Part shown: positions 18,023 to 27,638 of the stretch, piece by piece
How positions within the stretch are numbered: the stretch's first letter is position 1
Layout: each line of letters opens with the position of its first letter
DNA from: Brevundimonas sp. A19_0
Lineage (GTDB): Bacteria; Pseudomonadota; Alphaproteobacteria; Caulobacterales; Caulobacteraceae
Reading direction: 5' to 3'
Length of the DNA stretch: 64,000 nt
NCBI RefSeq assembly: GCF_017744255.1
Contig: NZ_JAGHQP010000003.1
Span: forward strand, 124,001 to 188,000
The notes under the pieces: model-generated
Databases searched by the model: none
The model's input: only the letters and a program-made list of their open reading frames with translations
Told to the model about the DNA's origin: nothing
Made by a program: the position numbers and the translations under genes

Positions 18023-18571
18023 ATGCGTAAACTTGTGACCGGCCTGGCCGGACTGGCGCTCGTCGCCTTCGCCGGGGCCTGGGCCCTGTCGCCCGTCTTC
18101 GCCATGCAGGCGCTGACCCGTGCCGCCGAACAGGGGGACGAGCAAGCCCTCGACCGGCTGGTGGACTTTGCGGCCGTGCGCCAGAGCCTCAAGGACGAGC
18201 TGAACGCCCGCATGATGGCCGAGATGCGGGCCGATGACTCGGGCGTGGACCCGGCCTGGGCGGGGCTCGGCATGCTGCTGGGCCCGGCCATCGTCTCGGG
18301 CGCCATCGACGCCGTCGTCACGCCCCAGGGCGTCGCCACCATGGTCCGCACCGCAGAGGCCCCCGAGCCCGAGGACGTCCTCAACCGCCCCGAGGCCAGC
18401 CCCGGCAAGACCGAGGACGATGTGCGCAAGTCCTGGACCTATCGCGGCGCCAACCGCGTCGAGGTGCGCCTGACCACCACCGACCGCCCGGACCAGCCGC
18501 TGATCCTCAACATGGACCGGCAGGGCCTGTTCGGCTGGCGCCTCGTCGAGATCGACCTGCCGGACGCCTAG
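18023..18571 (+). CDS. DUF2939 domain protein, paralogue 2
   Basis: A 182-aa protein with a signal or anchor segment (LVTGLAGLALVAFAGAWAL) followed by ALTRAAEQGDEQALDRLVDFAAVRQSLKDEL, the DUF2939 core, and an end DRQGLFGWRLVEIDLP parallel to that of the preceding gene. The two genes look like a tandem duplication with diverged middles. Periplasmic location is likely; function is unknown. Confidence 0.82.
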   Translation: MRKLVTGLAGLALVAFAGAWALSPVFAMQALTRAAEQGDEQALDRLVDFAAVRQSLKDELNARMMAEMRADDSGVDPAWAGLGMLLGPAIVSGAIDAVVTPQGVATMVRTAEAPEPEDVLNRPEASPGKTEDDVRKSWTYRGANRVEVRLTTTDRPDQPLILNMDRQGLFGWRLVEIDLPDA

Positions 18572-18643
18572 GGTCTGCCTTCCGGTGCCGGGCCGATGTC
18601 GGCCCCCATAGCGGACCCGGGCTGAAGGCCATAGTGTGCGTCC

Positions 18644-18997
18644 ATGAGCAATCCTGCGGAAGTCGTTAGAGAACACCTCGCAGCCGTTGCCGATTACGAC
18701 TGGGACGGCGCGAAAAGGACCATGTCTGCCAATGCCGACCTCACACTTGACGGTGTGACGGACTGGGAATGGACGATCTTCAATCTCTACAGGCAGGTCA
18801 CTCAAGCGTGGGATTTCACGGTGTCCGCCGTCCGACTCTCCGGCGGGGACGATGGCGTGGTCACTGGGATGATCCGGCTGGTGAACCACGGCTGGATCAA
18901 GGACGTAAGGTGCAGATATCAGGTCACCCAAGACCGGATTATCTCAATCACCTTGTTTAGTAGCGCGCCGGCGAAGGTATCCCTGCCATTGGCCTAG
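18644..18997 (+). CDS. Small NTF2/SnoaL-like protein
   Basis: A 117-aa soluble protein. The start NPAEVVREHLAAVADYDWDGAKRTMSANADLTLDG resembles the NTF2-like (SnoaL) fold, in which a helix pair packs on a curved sheet to form a small-molecule pocket. No catalytic residues can be assigned. Base composition drops noticeably here compared with both sides and continues low through the next two genes, so this may be acquired DNA. It is followed closely by a lipoprotein gene. Confidence 0.55.
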   Translation: MSNPAEVVREHLAAVADYDWDGAKRTMSANADLTLDGVTDWEWTIFNLYRQVTQAWDFTVSAVRLSGGDDGVVTGMIRLVNHGWIKDVRCRYQVTQDRIISITLFSSAPAKVSLPLA

Positions 18998-19078
18998 GTG
19001 ATATCCGCTATCCGCTCTCACGCGACAGTCCGCGCCCGACCCATTGCGGCCATCGAAAATCGCCGCGATGATAGCGGT

Positions 19079-19609
19079 ATGACCTGTCGTCGGATCGCGG
19101 TTGCCGCATGCGCTTCGCTGGTGCTGAGCTGCGCAACAGCCTCATCCTCACCCTCGCTTGATCGACTGATTGGCTTCGCCGACCCCTCAACCTGCGAACC
19201 CAGCGAGGCATTTGGTGCCCTCCTGAACAGCCTGGTCGAGCATGAGCGGGACGGCGAAAGCTACACGCCCGTGCTGAAACCCCCTCTGGTCCCTGCGGCA
19301 CTCAGGGACCAGTTCGGAACTCCGGAGTTGACGATTGGCGGGAGCGAGTATCGGGCGACGCTTCCGGTTCGCGGCACCTGGCAGGGCCTTCCCCTGCGCT
19401 CAGTCGCGGTCGTTGGCTGGATTGAGAGCGAGCAGGGCTTCGAACTCTTGTTCGATGCGAACCGTGCGGAGGTTCTTGCAACGGTCAATCAACTTGGGTT
19501 CGGCATTCCCCCATCCGGCAGTGACTATCGAGAGGATGACGTCCTGGGCCTCCATGTCGGAGTATCCGAGCACGAAGGTGGGGCTACACTTTACTGCATC
19601 CCCGGCTGA
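19079..19609 (+). CDS. Hypothetical lipoprotein
   Basis: A 176-aa protein. I start it at ATG 19079 because this gives a short signal IAVAACASLVLSC with lipobox LVLSC; a GTG at 18998 would bury the signal. The mature part has a mixed alpha/beta look (CEPSEAFGALLNSLVEHERDG near the start, LPLRSVAVVGWIESEQGFELLFD in the middle). No family is recognised. It belongs to the lower-GC patch 18.6-20.4 kb. Confidence 0.65.
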   Translation: MTCRRIAVAACASLVLSCATASSSPSLDRLIGFADPSTCEPSEAFGALLNSLVEHERDGESYTPVLKPPLVPAALRDQFGTPELTIGGSEYRATLPVRGTWQGLPLRSVAVVGWIESEQGFELLFDANRAEVLATVNQLGFGIPPSGSDYREDDVLGLHVGVSEHEGGATLYCIPG

Positions 19610-19633
19610 ACGTCCGCTTCCTCACCTCAGGCG

Positions 19634-20350
19634 TCAGTCGGTCTCCGACCCTTGGCGGACGCTTGGGTCCGGGAATCGAACCATGGGGGAGGCGATCCTG
19701 AGCGTATCTCCATCGAGACGGAGAAAAACCTTGATGAGGCCGACGGACGTGCGGGCGCTGTCATCTGGATCTGTAGAAGCCAGCCCGTTGCTCCCGACGA
19801 GTGCGCCATAGTCGGTGCTCCAGTCGAAGTACGAATTGGCATCGGGCGCGAGCTGCCTCGCCTCCTGCTTCCATGAGTTCACGTCGATTCGACGCATCTT
19901 TCCGGTCTCGTCTGCGCTTAGGACGACATCGTCATTGTAGAGGCCCGTCCCGAGGCTGTTGCTCTGGAAGACAACCAGACCGCTGGTCACAATCTCTGGA
20001 ACCTCGTACCACTGCGCGTGCGTACTTTCCTCATGGGCGACCAGGTGCAGCTGGCCGCTCTCGTCCCGCTTGATCAGGGCAACAGCACAGTAGCCGCCCT
20101 TGCAATATTCGTCCGCGCCCGAGCGCGGAAGGCCTGTTCCCTGCAACTGGTAGAAGAGGCCCCTGTCCCAATCGGTCGTGTGATCAATGACACGCCCCGA
20201 TGAATAGACGACGCATCTCGGTTCAGAGGTGCCGAGACAAGGGCCGGAGATTTCGGCCGGCGGCGGGCTCAACTCGCCCGAACGCGAGACTGGAGCCGGT
20301 TGGCATGCCGACACCCATAGTGACCCAATGACTATCGCGAGAGCCCTCAT
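19634..20350 (-). CDS. Hypothetical lipoprotein
   Basis: A 238-aa protein with signal peptide and lipobox VSAC (cysteine at residue 16). The mature protein contains several cysteines (GPCLGTSEPRC, YCKGGYCAVAL) and a beta-rich body with tryptophan and tyrosine, as in a small propeller or sandwich. No family is recognised. It converges with the preceding lipoprotein gene (24-bp gap) and shares its lower GC content. Confidence 0.65.
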   Translation of the reverse strand: MRALAIVIGSLWVSACQPAPVSRSGELSPPPAEISGPCLGTSEPRCVVYSSGRVIDHTTDWDRGLFYQLQGTGLPRSGADEYCKGGYCAVALIKRDESGQLHLVAHEESTHAQWYEVPEIVTSGLVVFQSNSLGTGLYNDDVVLSADETGKMRRIDVNSWKQEARQLAPDANSYFDWSTDYGALVGSNGLASTDPDDSARTSVGLIKVFLRLDGDTLRIASPMVRFPDPSVRQGSETD

Positions 20351-20522
20351 CGCTCTTCCTCAGAACTGAAAACTCAGACGACCAATCGTATCCGGCGCTC
20401 AGGTCAGCGTCCCTCCCACTGGCGATGGCCGGCTCCCGACCGAAAGCGGACATCGGCGCCGTCCGCTTCCCGGATCCGCAGGACACCCGGACAGCCTGGC
20501 AATGACGTATCCTTGGCCCTCA

Positions 20523-20553
20523 CCCGGAAATGCCGCGATCGGGCATTTCCGGG
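20523..20553 (-). terminator. Hairpin downstream of WG-repeat gene
   Basis: Perfect 12-bp arms CCCGGAAATGCC (20523-20534) and GGCATTTCCGGG (20542-20553) with a 7-nt loop, 19 bp past the stop of the minus-strand WG-repeat gene. No T-run follows, but the stem is very stable and its position fits transcript-end protection or termination. Confidence 0.6.
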
Positions 20554-20572
20554 CGGGGGACACCGGGCCCCG

Positions 20573-21970
20573 TCAGTAGGGGCTGTCGCACTGCTGGCCG
20601 TTGACCGAGGCCAGTTCCTTGCCGTCGCGGGACACGCGGCCCATCTCGACCGCGCTGCCGGTGCCGCGCACGAAGAAATAGTCGCGGCTGCCCGTGATGG
20701 GGCGCAGGTCGTCGTACATCGGGTTGATCACATAGGTGCCCGAGGCATCGATCATGCCGAACTTCTCGCCGGACGAGACCACCGCCCGCCCGTTGCTGTC
20801 GAAGTCCGAGATCGCCCGGAACTGGGGATTGATCTTGTAGGTGCCCGAAGCGTCGATCACGCCCCAGCGATAGTTGTTGCGATCACCCTGCACCGCGACC
20901 GTGGCCACCACACCGCCGGGACCGTCGGCGAACTCGCCGACCATGTCGAACTGCGGATTGATCTTCAGATTGCCCTCGGAATCGATGAAGCCCCAGTCCT
21001 CGCCGACCAGCACGGGGGCCAGTCCGCCGGGGCCGAAGCCGCCCGCCTGCTCCCACTGCGGCTGGATGACCAGCTCGCCCGAGGTGTTGATATAGCCCCA
21101 GCGGTGGGTCTCGGTCTCTTCCATGAAGTCCGGGCGCTCGGGCCGCTCATAGCTGTAGCCCCAGGCGGCGGCGCGCTGTTCGGCACTCTGCTGGCGCTGC
21201 TCCCAGACCTCGGCGGCGCGGGTGTTCTCGGTGCGCTCGACCGTGGTCACCAGAACCGGCGCCAGGCCGTTTTCACCGAACTGGCCGACGGCGGTGTACT
21301 GGGGATTGATCACCCATTTGCCGCTCTCGTCGATGAAGCCCCATTTCCGGTCGGTCGAGGCCGCCGCGAGGCCCTTGGTGAAATAGACGATCTCGGTCAT
21401 GTCGTCCTCGCTCGACATGGCCACCGAGTCGAACTGCGGATTGATGATGTAGGCCCCCTTGCGGTCGATGAAGCCGTACTGGTCGCCCGATTTGACCAGG
21501 GCGCGGCCCTTGGGGTCGAACGGACCCATCTCGTCGAACTGGGGATTGATGATGTAGGCGCCCTTGCGGTCGGCCGTGCCCCATTGTCCGCCGACCTCGA
21601 CCAGCAGGGTGTCGCCGCCGTCCAGCATCAGGATGGAGTCGAACTGCGGATTGACCACATAGCTGCCCTTGCGATCGATCAGACCCCATTTGCCGCCGTT
21701 GCTGACCGGGGCGACGCCGTCCCTGGTGAAGAAGCCCGCGCCGTCGAACTGCGGATTGATGACGATCTTGCCGTCCTCGTCGACGAAGCCGCAGTTCTCG
21801 CCATAGGCCACCGGCATCAGGCCCAGATCGATCTCGGTGGCCATGCCACCGCCGCCCTTGCCGCCGAACGCGCCCATCGACCAGGCCGCTGCGCCCACGC
21901 CCAGCAGGGCCACGACCGCAACCCCGGCCAGCAGTCCCTTGTTCTGCAGCAAGCTCTTCTTGTCCGTCAT
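20573..21970 (-). CDS. WG-repeat protein with membrane anchor
   Basis: A 465-aa protein starting at ATG 21970. One transmembrane segment (LLAGVAVVALLGVGAAAWSMG, about 12-32) and a glycine hinge are followed by nine WG-type repeats of about 35-60 residues, each with the core W/Y/C-G-x-I/V-D-x-x-G then INPQ[FY] (for example KWGFIDESGKWVINPQY). One longer spacer near the middle is Glu/Arg-rich (AAEVWEQRQQSAEQRAAAWG). WG repeats form beta structures thought to bind partners; the role here is unknown. The domain is likely on the periplasmic face. The gene is monocistronic between a lipoprotein gene and alaS. Confidence 0.9.
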   Translation of the reverse strand: MTDKKSLLQNKGLLAGVAVVALLGVGAAAWSMGAFGGKGGGGMATEIDLGLMPVAYGENCGFVDEDGKIVINPQFDGAGFFTRDGVAPVSNGGKWGLIDRKGSYVVNPQFDSILMLDGGDTLLVEVGGQWGTADRKGAYIINPQFDEMGPFDPKGRALVKSGDQYGFIDRKGAYIINPQFDSVAMSSEDDMTEIVYFTKGLAAASTDRKWGFIDESGKWVINPQYTAVGQFGENGLAPVLVTTVERTENTRAAEVWEQRQQSAEQRAAAWGYSYERPERPDFMEETETHRWGYINTSGELVIQPQWEQAGGFGPGGLAPVLVGEDWGFIDSEGNLKINPQFDMVGEFADGPGGVVATVAVQGDRNNYRWGVIDASGTYKINPQFRAISDFDSNGRAVVSSGEKFGMIDASGTYVINPMYDDLRPITGSRDYFFVRGTGSAVEMGRVSRDGKELASVNGQQCDSPY

Positions 21971-22071
21971 CTGACTAGTCCCCCAGATCATCAAAGGGGC
22001 CGTCTGTATGTTCGCCCCCGTACACAGGGACAAACGTAACGGACTGACAGGTCAGATCAAGTTTTGGCCGA

Positions 22072-24720
22072 TCAGAGCTTCTCGAGCGTGTCGCGGATAG
22101 CCTGAAGCCCGGCCTCGGCCTTGCTGGCGTCGGGCGCGCCGCCCTGTGCGAAATCCGGCTTTCCGCCGGCGCCCTTGCCGTCCATGGCCAAAACAGCTTC
22201 ACGCGCCAGATCGGCGGCATTCACCCGGTCGGTGCTGTCGCTGGTCACCGCCACGGTCACGGCCGCCTTGCCGTCGGTCGTGCCGATCAGGGCGACGACG
22301 CCCGAGCCGACCTGTTTGCGGAAGTCCTCGGCCACGCCGCGCAGGCCCTTGCCGTCCACGCCGTCCAGGATGCGCGCGATCAGCTTGATGCCGTTGACCT
22401 CCTCCGGCGCCGCATTGCCGCCGGAACCGCCGCCCAGGGCCAGCTGCCTCTTCAGCTCGGCGACCTGTTTTTCCAGCGCCTTGACCGATCCTTGCAGGCT
22501 CTCGACCCGGGCCGGCACATCCGCCGGCTGGATCTTGAAGTCGCGGGCCAGACCGCGCGCCACCCGGGCCTGGGCCTCCAGATACTGGCGGGCGGGCTCG
22601 CCGGTCAGGGCCTCGATCCGGCGCACGCCGGCGGCGATGCCGCTCTCCGACACGATCTTGAACAGGGCGATGTCGCCCGTGCGCGCCACGTGGGTGCCGC
22701 CGCACAGTTCGACGGAGTAGGGCGTGTCGCCGGTCAGGCTGCGGCCCAGCGTCAGCACGCGGACCTCCTCGCCGTATTTCTCGCCGAACAGGGCCACGGC
22801 CCCGGCCTCGATCGCCGCCTCGGGCGCCATCAGCTTCGTCTCGGCCGGCAGGTTCTGGCGGATGACGGCGTTCACCTCATCCTCGATCCGGGCCAGTTCC
22901 TCGTCGGTCACCGGGGCGTTGTGGCTGAAGTCGAAGCGCATGCGCTCGGCGTCGACCATCTGGCCCTTCTGCGCGACGTGCGGGCCCAGCACATTCTTGA
23001 GCGCGGCGTGCAGCAGGTGCGCGGCCGAGTGGTTGGACCGGGTCGTCTGGCGCGCGGGCGCCGTCACCGAGGCCTCGACCCGGTCGCCGCTCTTCAGCGT
23101 GCCCGACAGGATGCGCACCCGGTGCACATGCAGGTCGGCCGCGGGCTTTTGCACGTCCAGCACCTCGGCCCGGCCGCCGTCCCAGCTCAGCGTACCGCGG
23201 TCGCCCGCCTGTCCGCCGCCTTCGCCGTAGAAGGGGGTGCGGTCCAGCACCAGCTCGGCCTCGGCGCCCTCGGGCGCTTCGTCGGCGGCCTCGCCGTCGA
23301 CCACGAGTGCCAGCACCTCGCCGGTGCCGTCCACGCTGTCATAGCCGGTAAAGTCGGTCGGCCCCAGCCGGTCGCGCACGGCCAGCCATTCGGCCGCCGA
23401 GGCGGTCTGGCCCGAGCCCTTCCAGTGTTCACGCGAGCGGTCGCGCTGCTCGGCCATGGCGGCCTCGAAGCCCTCGATATCGACGGCGAAACCGCGGCGG
23501 CGCGCCTCGTCCTGGGTCAGGTCCAGCGGGAAACCATAGGTGTCATAGAGCGTAAAGGCCGTGCCGCCCGGCAGGGTGCCGCCCTCGGCCAGGTCGCGCG
23601 TGGCCTCCTCGAACAGGGTCATGCCGCGGCCCAGCGTGGTGCGGAAGCGGATCTCTTCCTGCTTCAGCGTGTCCTCGATGAAGGCCTGGGCGCGGACCAG
23701 CTCGGGATAGGCCTCACCCATCTCGGCCACCAGCATCGGCACCAGACGGTGCATCAGCGGATCGGCCGCGCCCAGCAGGTGGGCGTGGCGCATGGCCCGG
23801 CGCATGATGCGGCGCAGCACATAGCCGCGGCCCTCGTTCGACGGGGTGACACCATCAGCGATCAGGAAGGACGAGCTGCGCAGGTGGTCGGCGATCACCC
23901 GGTGGCTGGGCGCGCGGTCGCCCTCGGCGGCCACGCCCGTCGCCTGTTCGGACGCCGCGATCAGGGTGCGGAACAGGTCAGTCTCATAGTTGGAGTGCAC
24001 GCCCTGCAGCACGGCAGCAACGCGCTCCAGCCCCATGCCCGTGTCGATCGACGGCTTGGGCAGGTTCAGGCGGGTGCCGTCTTCCTGCTGCTCGAACTGC
24101 ATGAACACCAGGTTCCAGATCTCGACCCAGCGGTCGCCGTCTTCCTCCGGTGTTCCGGGCGGTCCGCCCCAGATGTGGTCGCCGTGGTCATAGAAGATTT
24201 CGGTGCAGGGGCCGCACGGGCCGGTGTCGCCCATCGACCAGAAATTGTCCGAACCGGCGATGCGCGCGATGCGGCTTTCCGGCAGGCCGGCGATCTTCTT
24301 CCACAGGTCAAAGGCCTCGTCGTCATCGACATAGACGGTGGCCATCAGCCGGTCCTTCGGAATGCCGAAGTCGCTCGTGACCAGCTTCCACGCCGCCTCG
24401 ATGGCGTGCTCCTTGAAGTAGTCGCCGAACGAGAAATTCCCCATCATCTCGAAGAAGGTGTGGTGCCGCGCCGTGTAGCCGACATTGTCCAGGTCGTTGT
24501 GCTTGCCCCCGGCGCGCACGCATTTCTGGGCGCTGGCCGCGCGGCTGTACGGGCGCTTCTCCTGACCGGTGAAGACGTTCTTGAACGGCACCATGCCGGC
24601 GTTGACGAACAGCAGGGTCGGATCGTTCTGCGGGACCAGCGGCGCGGACTGCACCTTGGTGTGACCATCGGCGGCGAAATAGTCGAGGAAGGTCGAACGG
24701 ATCTCTTTGAGGCTGGACAT
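22072..24720 (-). CDS. alaS: Alanyl-tRNA synthetase
   Basis: An 882-aa class II synthetase that charges tRNA-Ala. Domains in order: catalytic core from [20 protein letters not shown] with the [20 protein letters not shown] motif, tRNA-binding region, editing domain with zinc-site motifs [11 protein letters not shown] and CGGTH, a coiled coil ([19 protein letters not shown]) and the C-Ala domain with a glycine-rich end. The start at ATG 24720 is the conserved one; the longer frame is rejected. Length is normal. In this order alaS commonly lies next to recA, as here. Confidence 0.98.
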   Translation of the reverse strand: MSSLKEIRSTFLDYFAADGHTKVQSAPLVPQNDPTLLFVNAGMVPFKNVFTGQEKRPYSRAASAQKCVRAGGKHNDLDNVGYTARHHTFFEMMGNFSFGDYFKEHAIEAAWKLVTSDFGIPKDRLMATVYVDDDEAFDLWKKIAGLPESRIARIAGSDNFWSMGDTGPCGPCTEIFYDHGDHIWGGPPGTPEEDGDRWVEIWNLVFMQFEQQEDGTRLNLPKPSIDTGMGLERVAAVLQGVHSNYETDLFRTLIAASEQATGVAAEGDRAPSHRVIADHLRSSSFLIADGVTPSNEGRGYVLRRIMRRAMRHAHLLGAADPLMHRLVPMLVAEMGEAYPELVRAQAFIEDTLKQEEIRFRTTLGRGMTLFEEATRDLAEGGTLPGGTAFTLYDTYGFPLDLTQDEARRRGFAVDIEGFEAAMAEQRDRSREHWKGSGQTASAAEWLAVRDRLGPTDFTGYDSVDGTGEVLALVVDGEAADEAPEGAEAELVLDRTPFYGEGGGQAGDRGTLSWDGGRAEVLDVQKPAADLHVHRVRILSGTLKSGDRVEASVTAPARQTTRSNHSAAHLLHAALKNVLGPHVAQKGQMVDAERMRFDFSHNAPVTDEELARIEDEVNAVIRQNLPAETKLMAPEAAIEAGAVALFGEKYGEEVRVLTLGRSLTGDTPYSVELCGGTHVARTGDIALFKIVSESGIAAGVRRIEALTGEPARQYLEAQARVARGLARDFKIQPADVPARVESLQGSVKALEKQVAELKRQLALGGGSGGNAAPEEVNGIKLIARILDGVDGKGLRGVAEDFRKQVGSGVVALIGTTDGKAAVTVAVTSDSTDRVNAADLAREAVLAMDGKGAGGKPDFAQGGAPDASKAEAGLQAIRDTLEKL

Positions 24721-24868
24721 CAGGGCGGGCTCGGTCAGTCGGGAGGAAACGGGGAGGCAGCCGTCATATAGGGGATCGCGCCCGATTGCATCACCTGCCC
24801 GTGATCGGCGGTGCGGGCGCGACATTGCGGCGGGCGACGCCCGGCCGGGGGAGGGCTAGGGTCCAGCC

Positions 24869-25219
24869 ATGAACGAGGTGGTGGTCTGGTATGACGGGGC
24901 ATGTCCCCTGTGTCGCCGCGAGATCGGCCTGATGCGGCGTCTCGACCGGCGCGGGGCCCTGACCTTTGTCGATGTCGCCGAGCCGGGCGCGGCCGAGGCC
25001 TGCCCGCTCAACCCCGCCGAATTGCTGTCCCGCTTTCATGTGCGCGAGGACGGACAAATCCTGTCGGGCGCCGCCGCCTTTGCCGCCATGTGGCGCGCCA
25101 TTCCGCTCCTCAGACCCTTTGGCCTGATGGCCCGCAACCGGCACGTCCTCGCCGTGCTCGAGGCCTTGTATGTGCGCTTCCTCAAGGTTCGACCGCGCCT
25201 GCAGCGCCTGTTCGCCTGA
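24869..25219 (+). CDS. DCC family thiol-disulphide oxidoreductase-like protein (DUF393)
   Basis: A 116-aa protein with the DUF393 signature VVVWYDGACPLCRREI at residues 4-19, containing the DGxCPLC motif (a CxxC pair) for which the DCC family is named. The C-terminus FGLMARNRHVLAVLEALYVRFLKVRPRLQRLF also fits. It is predicted to be redox-active but has no established substrate. It is inserted divergently from alaS and converges on recA. Confidence 0.85.
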   Translation: MNEVVVWYDGACPLCRREIGLMRRLDRRGALTFVDVAEPGAAEACPLNPAELLSRFHVREDGQILSGAAAFAAMWRAIPLLRPFGLMARNRHVLAVLEALYVRFLKVRPRLQRLFA

Positions 25220-25238
25220 CCGCGCTCTCAATGACGAA

Positions 25239-25271
25239 GCCGCCCGACCGGGGGGTCGAGCGGCCTCTTTT
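25239..25271. terminator. Bidirectional terminator between DCC gene and recA
   Basis: Arms GCCGCCCGACC and GGTCGAGCGGC with one mismatch, a 4-nt loop, followed by CTCTTTT. It lies 20 bp after the DCC gene stop; recA, on the other strand, ends 88 bp further right. Confidence 0.75.
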
Positions 25272-25358
25272 CCCCGGACGGGGTCGCGGGGTCGGTGGCG
25301 GGTCGCGAGGGACCCGACCGGGGAAGTCGGTCGCGAGGCTTGACGGGCCTAAGGGCGA

Positions 25359-26438
<1,080 letters not shown>

Positions 26439-26554
26439 TGCCTTCGACTCCCTTGCCATGATTCCCATCCGACTTCGGGAGAGACCCGCCGCAGGGGCAG
26501 ATGTCCGCCCCCGGCCCGCTCCCGGTGACCGGCATATGTGCATGTTTTGTTCCG

Positions 26555-26569
26555 GTTGCCAATATGTTC
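26555..26569. promoter_or_regulatory. Probable LexA (SOS) box upstream of recA
   Basis: GTTG-N7-GTTC (26555-26569) differs by one base from the alphaproteobacterial LexA operator GTTC-N7-GTTC. It lies about 117 bp upstream of the recA start and reads on the strand opposite to recA. A further GTTC at 26549 is out of register. The position and the known LexA control of recA support it. Confidence 0.55.
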
Positions 26570-26579
26570 TTTTCGGCAG

Positions 26580-27260
26580 GTGCGACCGGGATTGACGTAG
26601 CGGGCCTCTTCGCGGAACAGTTTCATCACAGCGACCACGGCGCCTTCACGGCGAACACTGCGGCCGGATCCGGCACACCCCCTCTGTGCCCGCTGTGACC
26701 TCGCTGTGTCCGCTGTGATGAACCTCTTCCTTCTCTCCTCGTCACCCTCGGGCTTGATCCGAGGGTCGGTGCGGGCACTCCGTCGGCCGTTGCGGGTGAC
26801 ACTGATCCTCGGGTCAAGCCCGAGAATGACGATGGGTTGAGGGCGGCAACTGCGATGACCGGCCCCAAATTCCCTCGCCCTTTCAACACCCCCACCGTTT
26901 CCCGCCCCGACTTCCCCGCCCTGGTCCAGCCGTGTGCAAACCTCCTCCGGTCCCGTCGCACGGAGGGCTCGTAAGGCCTGCGACCTTGCAAGCGGCGGGA
27001 GCGATGGAGCGGGGTCGGGCACAACGTGTCCGAACACCCTCGATCTCCGCCTCCGGGTGCGAGATCGAGGCAAGGGTCGAGGGGGATACTCGGCCGTTCC
27101 GGGAGATGTCGCAGGACATCCCCGCCCGCCGGGGGCGCTGCGGTAAGGCCCGAATACGGCCACCCGACGCAAGCTTCCGGAAAACCAGCGCGCGGAGCGT
27201 CGGCCTTCGTCGAAACGGTATTTCTTGTTCTCATCCGGGCGAAGGCCCGGCGCTCCGCCA
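26580..27260. other. Non-coding stretch rich in dispersed-repeat fragments
   Basis: About 700 bp upstream of recA have no convincing gene. Translations in several frames show peptides I know from intergenic repeats of alphaproteobacteria, such as VILGLDPRISVTRNG and HPGEGPALRQ, and a stretch with repeated CTGTG motifs (26690-26720). Open frames here overlap each other, lack ribosome sites and show no domain. It is best read as a nest of repeats, perhaps with decayed coding remnants around 26930-27130. Confidence 0.6.
26741..26830. repeat. Inverted dispersed repeat (LDPRIS type)
   Basis: Two 24-bp arms, 26741-26764 and 26807-26830, match as inverted repeats with three mismatches; the core CGGGCTTGATCCGAGG faces CCTCGGGTCAAGCCCG. 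The unit encodes the frequently seen spurious peptide GLDPRIS and resembles mobile palindromic elements scattered in alphaproteobacterial genomes. Confidence 0.75.
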
Positions 27261-27268
27261 GCCCTCCA

Positions 27269-27292
27269 CCTCTCGCCGCCTTCGGCGAGAGG
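27269..27292 (-). terminator. Hairpin downstream of the DUF1328 gene
   Basis: Perfect 10-bp arms CCTCTCGCCG and CGGCGAGAGG around a CCTT loop, starting 13 bp beyond the DUF1328 stop codon on the minus strand. There is no T-run, so it may be a terminator or another palindromic repeat. Confidence 0.5.
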
Positions 27293-27305
27293 CGTCCGGG
27301 CGTGC

Positions 27306-27479
27306 CTATTTGGCCTTCTTGTAGATCGTCATGCCGAGGATGGCGAAGGCGACGGTGACGATGACGGCCAGCCAGAACAGGATGACGGCGATGTCGACGA
27401 AGGCGCCGGCAAGACCGCCGAATCCCAGGACGGCGAGGATCAGTGCGGCGACGGCGAAGATGATGGCCCACTTGAGCAT
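27306..27479 (-). CDS. DUF1328 small membrane protein (YtjA-like)
   Basis: A 57-aa protein. The reverse strand from ATG 27479 reads MLKWAIIFAVAALILAVLGF, then GGLAGAFVDIAVILFWLAVI, and ends TIYKKAK before TAG. This is the classic DUF1328 pattern: starting MLKWA, two hydrophobic helices and a small glycine turn. AAAGGGG lies upstream. Such proteins are small inner-membrane peptides, often stress-associated; function is unknown. It lies between the repeat-rich region and the GNAT-nitrilase gene, and diverges from the latter. Confidence 0.9.
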   Translation of the reverse strand: MLKWAIIFAVAALILAVLGFGGLAGAFVDIAVILFWLAVIVTVAFAILGMTIYKKAK

Positions 27480-27638
27480 GGAAAGCCCCTTTCAAAGGTC
27501 TGAACAGCATCGCAACGCCACCCCGTCGGCGTCGTTCCGGTAATTCGGCCCGGCAGGACACAGGGCCCGATGCTGCACCCGCGAGAAAAAAGTTACCGAT
27601 CCGGTGATCGAATGGCCAAGCTTTGCGTTGGTGGGGGC

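Noticed and set aside
20513..22039. A 508-codon plus-strand frame opposite the WG-repeat gene
   Set aside because: Its repeats mirror the WG repeats on the other strand; the minus-strand reading has a membrane anchor and nine proper WG units.
22492..24771. A 759-codon plus-strand frame opposite alaS
   Set aside because: alaS is complete with all synthetase motifs; the opposite frame shows only compositional bias.
26741..26830. CRISPR-like palindromic repeat
   Set aside because: There is a single inverted pair, with no series of direct repeats and spacers and no cas genes.
26885..27140. Possible small gene in overlapping frames upstream of recA
   Set aside because: Several frames are open at once, compositions are arginine/proline-rich and repeat fragments lie on both sides; a decayed remnant is more likely.
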